From assembly GCA_964456925.1 (NCBI GenBank), contig CAYWCX010000032.1, positions 1-8,316 on the forward strand: a DNA stretch of 8,316 bases, in the 5' to 3' direction. Made by a program: the position numbers and the translations under genes. The notes beneath the pieces are model-generated. The model ran no database searches. It saw only the letters and a program-made list of their open reading frames with translations, and was not told the DNA's origin. Positions 1 through 5,821 of the stretch are shown piece after piece. The DNA is from JBAZKK01 sp964456925 (GTDB lineage: Bacteria; Omnitrophota; Gorgyraeia; Gygaellales; Profunditerraquicolaceae). Position 1 is the stretch's first letter. Each line of letters begins with the position of its first letter.

Positions 1-875
1 GATACCTTACGGGAGACGGCCATATGTATCATAGGATAAGGCCTAACGGGAAATCTTATACAGAGATTCAGGTTTATGCGCTGAAAGAAGAAATAGAAAA
101 TATTAAAGGTGCTTTTAAGAAACTTGGTTTTGAACCCGGCAAGACAAGGCGTTCTTCCTCGACTTCTATGCTGTCAAGCGGGCATATAATAAATGGAACA
201 AGTTATAAATTTTCGGTTACTAAAACCGAAGCCTTTGCTTTTTTTGAATTGCTTGGGGTGCCCGTTGGTAATAAAAGCAGGATAAAATTTCAAGTGCCAA
301 AATGGGTATTAGAAGCTCCCGTTGACGTGCAGGACGAATATCTGGCGGGGCTTTTTGGCGCGGAAATGAGTTCGCCCAGTTTTTATAGAAGGAAAGGCGA
401 AGATGGCTTAGAACTGCAGCCGCCGCATTTTACTCAGGCAAAAACATTACGATTGCATAAAAGCCTTACCATCTTTAGAAAGCAAATCGTATCTATGCTA
501 GAAAAGAGAGGGATTAAAACAAGAGTTTATACGACAAAGGCTAATTTTTTCAGCAAGAAAGACGGACAACAGTCAATTTGTTTTGACCTGGTAGTGAGCG
601 CGTCAAGGGAAAGCATATTAAATCTGGCAAAAATAGGTTTTGCATTTAATGAAAGACGAAAGTTAACCCTTTTTAAAATTGCGGAATTTCTAAAAACAGG
701 TTTACCTTATAGTAATTATGATGATTGGCTAAAAGAAAATACATATCTTCTCAATGGGGATGGTTTATTGTGGGATAGGATAGTAGAAAAAAATAAAATC
801 CCCATGTCTAATATTTATGATATTACAGTTCCTGAGCATCACAATTTTTTTGCTAACGGTTTCCTTGTTCATAAT
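1..875 (+). other. Intein with LAGLIDADG homing endonuclease domain (N-terminal splice blocks outside window)
   Basis: This segment is translated in frame with the epimerase. At its right end it has intein block F (VYD-like IYDITVPEHHNFFANGF) and block G (LVHN, then Cys), so the C-terminal splice junction lies between Asn (873-875) and Cys+1 (876-878). The His-Asn pair required for Asn cyclisation is present. The first dodecapeptide motif, YLTGDGH, is at 3-23 and the second, EYLAGLFGAEMS, is at 336-371. Each keeps its acidic metal-binding residue (Asp at 15-17; Glu at 363-365), so the endonuclease may still be active. The N-terminal splice residue and blocks A/B lie left of the window. By hand count, bases 601-780 are about 32% GC against about 50% for extein bases 1021-1200, consistent with a mobile insert. 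Confidence 0.9.
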
Positions 876-1307
876 TGCACCTACGGCACGCGCCAGTTTG
901 GTTTTGAAGACCAGGGGTGGGTGGCTTGGTTTATCATTGCCACCCTTTTTAACAAACCCATTACAATCTACGGTAACGGCAAGCAGGTGCGCGATATGCT
1001 TTATGTGGATGACCTCATCGATGCCTTCAACCGTTTTATCAACAGCGATTTAGAAAGGGGCCTGTTCAATATCGGCGGCGGGCCCGATAACACCATTTCC
1101 CTGCTTGAGTTTCTCGACGAAATTGAAGCCCTTACCGGCAAGAAGCCCAGGATAAAATTTTCCGACTGGCGGCCGTCAGACCAGAAGGTTTATATCACCG
1201 ATACCATAAAGCTTGAGAAGTCCCTCAACTGGAAGATCCAGACGCCGGTCAAAGACGGCATCAAGAAACTGACCGCCTGGATTAAAGACAACGAGTCCTT
1301 CTTTTAG
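1..1307 (+). CDS. NAD-dependent sugar epimerase (CDP-paratose 2-epimerase-like) interrupted by an intein, 5' partial
   Basis: The frame is open from the left edge, so the first visible ATG (24) is internal and the true start is upstream. Bases 1-875 encode intein; the last 143 residues (from Cys at 876) are the C-extein. The C-extein carries CTYGTRQFG, EDQGWVAWF, PITIYGNGKQVRD, YVDDL, FNIGGGPDNT and DWRPSDQKVYI. These are blocks typical of extended SDR epimerases, closest in my recollection to CDP-paratose 2-epimerase (RfbE/Tyv) relatives, which act on nucleotide-linked sugars for surface polysaccharides. The Rossmann NAD site and the YxxxK catalytic pair would lie in the unseen N-extein, so splicing is needed for an active enzyme. 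The family is fairly sure, but the exact substrate is not: another NDP-sugar epimerase/dehydratase is possible. The gene ends with TAG, 54 bases before gmhB. Confidence 0.8.
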   Translation, partial: YLTGDGHMYHRIRPNGKSYTEIQVYALKEEIENIKGAFKKLGFEPGKTRRSSSTSMLSSGHIINGTSYKFSVTKTEAFAFFELLGVPVGNKSRIKFQVPKWVLEAPVDVQDEYLAGLFGAEMSSPSFYRRKGEDGLELQPPHFTQAKTLRLHKSLTIFRKQIVSMLEKRGIKTRVYTTKANFFSKKDGQQSICFDLVVSASRESILNLAKIGFAFNERRKLTLFKIAEFLKTGLPYSNYDDWLKENTYLLNGDGLLWDRIVEKNKIPMSNIYDITVPEHHNFFANGFLVHNCTYGTRQFGFEDQGWVAWFIIATLFNKPITIYGNGKQVRDMLYVDDLIDAFNRFINSDLERGLFNIGGGPDNTISLLEFLDEIEALTGKKPRIKFSDWRPSDQKVYITDTIKLEKSLNWKIQTPVKDGIKKLTAWIKDNESFF

Positions 1308-1361
1308 AGACGCCGGGGGATACCTTATAGCGGACTCGAAAACCGTCCTTAAGGTAAGAAG

Positions 1362-1919
1362 ATGAGGTTAGTGTTTTTAGATAGAGACGGAGTGATTAAC
1401 GAATATCCCGGGGATGGGGATTACGTCAAGTCCTGGGAGGAGTTCCGTTTTCTACCCGCAGCAAAACCCGCGTTGAAAAAACTCGCCGACAGCAACACCG
1501 CTATTTTTGTAATTTCCAATCAGGCAGGGGTCTCCAAAGGCATTTATTCGCAGGAGGCCCTGGATTTAATCACCAGCAATATGCTTAGAGAACTTGGAGA
1601 TTACGGTATCAAAATTAAGGGGGTATTTTATTGCATCCACCGCAGCGAAGAGAACTGTTCCTGCCGTAAGCCAAAAACCGGCTTGATAGAGAAGGCAATA
1701 GTCCAGCTTAAGAAAGAAGGCAAAGAGGTTAGGCTGAGAGAAAGTTTTTTTGTAGGCGATACTGTCCGCGACATAGAAACCGGAAAGGCGGGGGGCTTAA
1801 GGACGATTATGGTATTTTCCGGAAAAGAGAAACCCGAAAATAAAATTAAATGGGAAACCCCGCCTGATTTTACCGCCGCGGACCTTTTGGGAGCGGCAGA
1901 TATAATCCTTGCTGGATAA
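1362..1919 (+). CDS. gmhB: D-glycero-D-manno-heptose 1,7-bisphosphate 7-phosphatase (HAD family)
   Basis: GmhB removes the C7 phosphate of heptose 1,7-bisphosphate in the cytoplasm, in the pathway to ADP- or GDP-heptose for LPS core or surface glycans. The 185-residue length is normal for the family. HAD motif I is DRDGVIN with nucleophile Asp7 and acid/base Asp9. Motif II is SNQAGVSKG (Ser52-Asn53-Gln54). The GmhB-type zinc loop Cys91-x-His93...Cys99-x-Cys101 is followed by RKPKTG, giving motif III Lys103. Motif IV is VGDTVRD (Asp133, Asp137). The zinc loop separates it from histidinol-phosphatase and other HAD enzymes only partly, since HisB-N shares it, but no his genes are nearby and the neighbours are glycan genes. 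A modest AAGG Shine-Dalgarno lies 7 nt before ATG. Its TAA overlaps the next ATG by one base. Confidence 0.88.
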   Translation: MRLVFLDRDGVINEYPGDGDYVKSWEEFRFLPAAKPALKKLADSNTAIFVISNQAGVSKGIYSQEALDLITSNMLRELGDYGIKIKGVFYCIHRSEENCSCRKPKTGLIEKAIVQLKKEGKEVRLRESFFVGDTVRDIETGKAGGLRTIMVFSGKEKPENKIKWETPPDFTAADLLGAADIILAG

Positions 1920-3034
1920 TGAAAATAGTAATTGCCTATGCCTCAGCCGGGACGGGGCATCTTAAAGCGGCTGAAGCGCTCTATCATTGCTTTACGAACG
2001 AGCACCCTGAAGTAGAAGTAAAGTTAATTGATATTATTGAGTCCTCCTGTTCTTTTTTTAGTTTTGCTTACCGTTTTGGTTATTCCTTACTGGTAAAATA
2101 TACGCCATTACTGTGGTCGCTGGCATTCCGGGTGACCGGCGCCGGTTTATTGGCAGGGCTTGCCAAGAGACTGAAGTTAACCGTCGAGCACCTGAGTACC
2201 GCTGATTTCACCCGCTTGCTTATCCGGGAAAACCCGGATGTCATCATTTCAACGCACTTTGCGCCTCCGGAAACAGCAGCCCACCTTAAGCAAACATCAA
2301 AAATAAAATCCCGCCTCATTACCGTAATCACGGATTTTGGAGTCCACCCTTTCTGGATAACCGAAGGCACTGACCTTTATCTTGTGGCCTCGGATTTTAC
2401 CAAGAGCCGATTGCTTGCCCGGGGCGTAAGCGAAACAAAGATAAAGGTAACCGGGATACCGGTAGATGCTAAATTTTTCAAACAATACCCGAGAGATGAA
2501 CTTTGCCGTAAATTAGGGCTGGAAAGCGGGAGGTTCAATGTTTTAATCGCCAGCGGCTCTTTCGGCATCGGCCCGATAGAAGAATTGATTGATTTACTCT
2601 ATAAGGAGGTGCAGTTGTTGGTGGTCTGCGCCGGCAACAAGGATTTATACCGCAAATTAAAAGCTAAAAATTACCCCAGCGTTTACGCATTCGGTTTTAT
2701 CGATAACATCCAGGAGCTAATGGCGGTATCCGAGGTTATTATCGGCAAGCCCGGCGGGTTGACCATCAGCGAGGGGTTGGCGATGAATTTATTCCCCATC
2801 TTTATCACGGTTATTCCCGGCCAGGAAAGCGAAAACGTAAAAGCCCTCGCCGAAGAAGGCATAGGGATATACAGTACCGATATGCAACATATCAAGGAGG
2901 TAGTTTTAGATTTAAAAAATAACCCCGACAGACTGAATAGCATCAGGCAGAATATCAGAAGGACACAAAGGCCTTATGCGGCAAGGGAGATCTGTAATGC
3001 TGTATGCGAGGGTAGTATTTGGCCTTCCCATTGA
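1919..3034 (+). CDS. MGDG-synthase/UgtP-like glycosyltransferase (GT28)
   Basis: A predicted GT-B glycosyltransferase of 371 residues, in the family that transfers Gal or Glc from UDP-sugar to diacylglycerol at the inner membrane face. The N-terminal half has ASAGTGHLKAAEAL (residues 8-21), the family's glycine/His motif, then a hydrophobic amphipathic stretch around 45-80, and TDFGVHPFW (138-146). The C-terminal nucleotide-sugar half has VTGIPVD (177-183), the loop around ASGSFGIGPIEEL (211-223), GKPGGLTISEGLA (276-288) and GQESENV (301-307), as in MurG-like GT28 proteins. No signal peptide or clear transmembrane helix is visible. Its ATG shares one base with the gmhB stop (TAATG), and no good Shine-Dalgarno precedes it, suggesting translational coupling. 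The 3' end overlaps priA. Acceptor and donor cannot be told from sequence: glycolipid synthesis is the family role, but another lipid-linked acceptor is possible. Confidence 0.8.
   Translation: MKIVIAYASAGTGHLKAAEALYHCFTNEHPEVEVKLIDIIESSCSFFSFAYRFGYSLLVKYTPLLWSLAFRVTGAGLLAGLAKRLKLTVEHLSTADFTRLLIRENPDVIISTHFAPPETAAHLKQTSKIKSRLITVITDFGVHPFWITEGTDLYLVASDFTKSRLLARGVSETKIKVTGIPVDAKFFKQYPRDELCRKLGLESGRFNVLIASGSFGIGPIEELIDLLYKEVQLLVVCAGNKDLYRKLKAKNYPSVYAFGFIDNIQELMAVSEVIIGKPGGLTISEGLAMNLFPIFITVIPGQESENVKALAEEGIGIYSTDMQHIKEVVLDLKNNPDRLNSIRQNIRRTQRPYAAREICNAVCEGSIWPSH
2983..2989 (+). promoter_or_regulatory. Shine-Dalgarno deciding the priA start
   Basis: AAGGGAG lies inside the end of the upstream glycosyltransferase gene, 7 nt before ATG 2997. 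It supports that ATG over the in-frame ATG at 2976, which has no such site and would add seven residues not found in PriA proteins. Confidence 0.7.
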
Positions 3035-4838
3035 AGGGCCGTTTGATTATGTTGTTCCGCCGGAGTTCAGGCAGAATATAAAACCCGGCAGCCGGGTATT
3101 GGTGCCTTTCGGCAACCGTACTAAAGTGGGCTATGTAGTGTCTCTGGCCCGCAAAACCAGCGTTAAAAACCTTAAAGCCATCATTGATTTACTCGATGAC
3201 GCCCCCCTCCTGGACGGGAATATGCTTCTTCTTGCCAGGCAATTAGCCGAATATTATTGTTGTTCCTGGGGTGAAGCCATTGAGACGGCGCTACCCGAAC
3301 AGTTCAGGAGAGCGAAAAAGTTTTCCGTAGGCACACTTACTGCGCCTGTAGCCGGGAAGGCAGGGGCTCGAGTCTTATTGCTTCAGGATTTAGGAGGAGA
3401 GGAGCGCTGGAAGATTTACCTTGCTGCCATAAAAGAAACGATAGCGGATAACAGGGGCGTCATAATACTGCTGCCCGACATCGATACGGTATTAAAAAGG
3501 AAGGATTTCATCTCTAGCCGGCTTAATTGCGAAGCAGGGGTATTATACCGTAAACAACCCATGGCAGTCCAGGAATGGGCAAGGATAAGAGAGGGCAGGG
3601 TCAAGATAGTAGTCGGCAGCCGCTCCGCGGTATTTGCGCCGTTCGGTAACCCCGGTTTGATAATTATCGACGAGGAGCAGGAGGGCGTTTATAAACAGGA
3701 CCAGGTGCCGCATTACCATGCCCGCGAAATTGCCCTGATGCGCTGCAATCTGACGGGAGCAAAACTTATCCTGGGCAGTATCCTGCCGTCCCTGGAGAGT
3801 TTTTATCTCTGCCGGGGCGATAGGGAATACCAACTTATACCGCGGCAGGACCCCCCTGCGCAAATAAAAATTATTGATAGCAGCAAGTTTCCCGCGGCCT
3901 GGCAGAGAAAGACAGCGGGTTTGCCGCGATACCTGACCGATATCGTAGCCGAGGCCCTGACATCCAAAAACAAACTGCTCCTTTTTGTTAACCGCCGCGG
4001 TTTTGCCACTTTTTTATCATGCCCGCACTGCAATACCGTAATCAGATGCCCGCGCTGCAACACTAACCTCGTATATCATTTTAAGGATAATAACCTCGGC
4101 TGCCGCTACTGTAATTTTAAAATGGAGCCTCCCAATATTTGCCCTAAATGCAATTCTGCCTATATAAGGTATTCGGGTGCCGGAACGGAGAAAATAGAAA
4201 GCGAACTCTCGCGGGAGTTTCCCCAGGCGCGCATCAAAAGAGTCGATAAATTAGACCAGTTAGAGATAAATGCCGCAGACATCTTTATTGCGACAGAGGT
4301 TATCTTCGGATACCCGCAATGCGATTTTGATTTCAGCGCGGCGTTATTTATTGATAATTCCCTCAACCGCCCGGACCTGCGCGCTGCCGAAAGAACCCTC
4401 GCCTTGCTGCTGAATCTTTTAAGGTTAACGAAGGTAAAAATGTTTATTCGCACCGGCCTCGCCCACCATCACTGTTTAAGGGCAATAGCCAATAACGATA
4501 TCAAAATGTTTTATGAAGAAGAGCTCAAGGAAAGACGACAGCTGGGATTCCCTCCTTATCAGCACCTTGCTTTGGTTAAAGTAAGGGGGATGAGGGAGGC
4601 GCAGGTAAAAGAGACAGCCGGAGGCATCTTTAAGGGGTTAAAAGAAAAAAATAAAAATAATAAGATAAAAATTGTTTCCCTGAATCCCGGGCAACCTCCT
4701 AAATTACGGGGTAACTTTTACTGGCAGATACTGCTGCGTTCAGACAACGCCAGAAGGATAAGCAGGTTCTTAAAAATACACTTAAAATATTTTTCCCATT
4801 CAGGTATAATAGTGACAGTAGATGTTGATCCTTTATAG
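2997..4838 (+). CDS. priA: PriA-like primosomal protein, apparently helicase-inactive
   Basis: A 613-residue PriA homologue; PriA reloads the replisome at stalled forks. The 3'-DNA-end-binding N-terminus is recognisable (VVFGLPIEGPFDYVVP, GSRVLVPFGNR, LAEYYCCSWGEA to about residue 100). The winged-helix region seems missing: only about 25 residues separate it from the Walker A position. There, LLQDLGGEERWKIYL (128-142) replaces the family's GVTGSGKTEVY. Walker B is DEEQ (225-228) instead of DEEH, and GSATPS is GSILPS (260-265). The zinc domain is complete: Cys342/345, 351/354, 369/372, 382/385. GTQMxxKG is replaced by ATEVIFG (432-438), about 15-20 residues are missing before it, and the QVAGRAGR motif is gone (LLNLLRLTK, 471-479). 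The PriA C-terminus is retained (RRQLGFPPYQHLA, 513-525). It likely binds DNA without unwinding. It overlaps the upstream gene by 38 bases. Confidence 0.85.
   Translation: MLYARVVFGLPIEGPFDYVVPPEFRQNIKPGSRVLVPFGNRTKVGYVVSLARKTSVKNLKAIIDLLDDAPLLDGNMLLLARQLAEYYCCSWGEAIETALPEQFRRAKKFSVGTLTAPVAGKAGARVLLLQDLGGEERWKIYLAAIKETIADNRGVIILLPDIDTVLKRKDFISSRLNCEAGVLYRKQPMAVQEWARIREGRVKIVVGSRSAVFAPFGNPGLIIIDEEQEGVYKQDQVPHYHAREIALMRCNLTGAKLILGSILPSLESFYLCRGDREYQLIPRQDPPAQIKIIDSSKFPAAWQRKTAGLPRYLTDIVAEALTSKNKLLLFVNRRGFATFLSCPHCNTVIRCPRCNTNLVYHFKDNNLGCRYCNFKMEPPNICPKCNSAYIRYSGAGTEKIESELSREFPQARIKRVDKLDQLEINAADIFIATEVIFGYPQCDFDFSAALFIDNSLNRPDLRAAERTLALLLNLLRLTKVKMFIRTGLAHHHCLRAIANNDIKMFYEEELKERRQLGFPPYQHLALVKVRGMREAQVKETAGGIFKGLKEKNKNNKIKIVSLNPGQPPKLRGNFYWQILLRSDNARRISRFLKIHLKYFSHSGIIVTVDVDPL
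4782..4810 (+). promoter_or_regulatory. Possible internal promoter for fmt
   Basis: TTAAAA (4782-4787), a 17-nt spacer, then a perfect TATAAT (4805-4810) lie within the AT-rich 3' end of priA. A start near 4817 would give a leader of about 25 nt for fmt. The -35 matches consensus at four of six bases, and the region also codes protein, so a chance match is possible. Confidence 0.35.
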
Positions 4839-4841
4839 CAT

Positions 4842-5786
4842 ATGAGAATAGTATTCTTCGGAAGCGACAATTTTGCCGTACCCTCATTAAAGGCGCTGAT
4901 AAAGGCGGGCTGCGATATTGCCTGCGTGGTTACCCAGCCGGACAGAAAGCAAGGGCGCGGGCTTCCCGTCGGCATTACTGCCGTTAAGGAAGTAGCGCAG
5001 GATGCCGGTCTTAAGATATATCAACCCGGGATTATTAACGAGCCTGATACGATAAAATTTTTAAGAGGCCTGGATGCGGATTTGTTCGTAGTGATTGCCT
5101 ACGGCCAGATACTTAGCCAGGAGATATTGGATATCCCGCGGCTGATGCCGATAAACCTGCACGCTTCGCTTCTTCCCAGATACCGCGGCGCCGCCCCCAT
5201 CAATTGGGCGATAATCAACGGCGAAAGCCAAACCGGGGTGAGTATCATCAGGATAATTAAAAAGATGGATGCCGGCCCGATAATTATGCAGAGGCCTTGC
5301 AGTATAGGCAAAGACGACACTGCCGTCAGTTTAGGGGATAGGTTGTCACGCTTAGGCGCGGAGTTATTACCGGATGCCGTCGGAACAATCGCCAAAAATA
5401 ATTATCAGCCGATTCCCCAGGAAGAAAATCTCGTAACCTTTGCCCCAAAATTAAAAAAACAGGATGGCTGCATCAACTGGGATAAGCCTGCGCTTGAAAT
5501 TTACAATCTTATCCGGGGTTGTTTTGACTGGCCCGGGGCATTTACCTATTATAAAGGCAAACTCCTCAAAGTATATAAGGTAAAACCTGATTTTCAGGCA
5601 AGGCAATTTATGAATTTTAGCCCCGGAGAAATAATCGAGGCAACCAGGGACGGCATAGAAGTAGCTGCCGGCAGCGGAAATTTGCTAATTGAAGAATTAC
5701 AGATAGAAGGCAAGAGGGTCATGGGGGCCGAAGCATTTTTAAGCGGCCACAAAGTTTGTCCCGGCGAACTCCTCGGTAAAAAATAA
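4842..5786 (+). CDS. fmt: Methionyl-tRNA formyltransferase
   Basis: Transfers a formyl group from 10-formyl-tetrahydrofolate to Met-tRNAfMet in the cytoplasm for bacterial translation initiation. The 314-residue length is typical. The N-terminal Rossmann-like formyltransferase domain starts MRIVFFGSDNFAVPSL and includes the TQPDRKQGRG loop (31-40). The catalytic triad is Asn105 and His107 in INLHASLLPRYRGAAPINW and Asp143 in MDAGPI. A linker around 195-210 (VTFAPKLKKQDG) leads to the C-terminal OB-like tRNA-binding domain (INWDKPA, NLIRG, WPGAFTYY). The ATG lies 3 nt after the priA stop. No Shine-Dalgarno is visible, so it relies on coupling to priA or on a weak site downstream of a possible promoter in the end of priA. 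The usual partner def (peptide deformylase), often between priA and fmt, is absent here. Confidence 0.95.
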   Translation: MRIVFFGSDNFAVPSLKALIKAGCDIACVVTQPDRKQGRGLPVGITAVKEVAQDAGLKIYQPGIINEPDTIKFLRGLDADLFVVIAYGQILSQEILDIPRLMPINLHASLLPRYRGAAPINWAIINGESQTGVSIIRIIKKMDAGPIIMQRPCSIGKDDTAVSLGDRLSRLGAELLPDAVGTIAKNNYQPIPQEENLVTFAPKLKKQDGCINWDKPALEIYNLIRGCFDWPGAFTYYKGKLLKVYKVKPDFQARQFMNFSPGEIIEATRDGIEVAAGSGNLLIEELQIEGKRVMGAEAFLSGHKVCPGELLGKK

Positions 5787-5814
5787 TTGCATAATAAATA
5801 TCATATGGTATAAT
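5787..5814 (+). promoter_or_regulatory. Sigma70-type promoter with extended -10, predicted leaderless
   Basis: TTGCAT (5787-5792), a 16-nt spacer, and TGGTATAAT (5806-5814), a perfect -10 with the TGn extension, fill the 35-base gap after the fmt stop. The -10 box ends only 7 nt before the galT ATG at 5822, so transcription should begin at or within a base or two of the start codon. No Shine-Dalgarno precedes that ATG, which fits a leaderless mRNA. It would drive both galT genes and probably gapA. Confidence 0.75.
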
Positions 5815-5821
5815 TACGCCA

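Noticed and set aside
1..9. GATACCTTA occurs at the window start and again at 1319-1327.
   Set aside because: A 9-base match with unlike flanks; the first copy is coding for the LAGLIDADG motif. It is not a supported repeat or attachment site.
817..1053. A 78-codon + strand frame across the intein/extein junction in a second frame.
   Set aside because: It overlaps conserved intein block F/G and epimerase sequence in the main frame; its hydrophobic start is a by-product of those codons.
1330..1346. GCGGACTCGAAAACCGT in the 54-base gap before gmhB resembles the anticodon arm of a tRNA-Ser(CGA).
   Set aside because: No D-arm, T-arm or acceptor stem can be found around it, and the gap is too short for a tRNA. 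The match is short enough to be chance.
1347..1354. Palindrome CCTTAAGG before gmhB, with a similar ACCTAAGGT before gapA (7855-7863).
   Set aside because: Both are very short, lack a T-run or a longer stem, and differ in detail. They do not make a terminator or a convincing operator.
1901..1906. TATAAT box 12 nt before the glycosyltransferase ATG.
   Set aside because: No -35 element at a proper distance (GCGGAC at the 17-nt position), and the bases are needed to code Ala-Asp-Ile-Ile in gmhB. The TAATG overlap explains expression better.
2080..2943. Several minus-strand open frames of 60-100 codons opposite the glycosyltransferase, with similar ones opposite priA, fmt and the galT genes.
   Set aside because: They lie opposite well-supported genes, show no recognisable domain and no start signals, and are explained by the codon pattern of the real genes.
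2976..2996. Upstream in-frame ATG for priA adding seven residues.
   Set aside because: The added residues do not match PriA proteins, and the AAGGGAG site is placed for ATG 2997.
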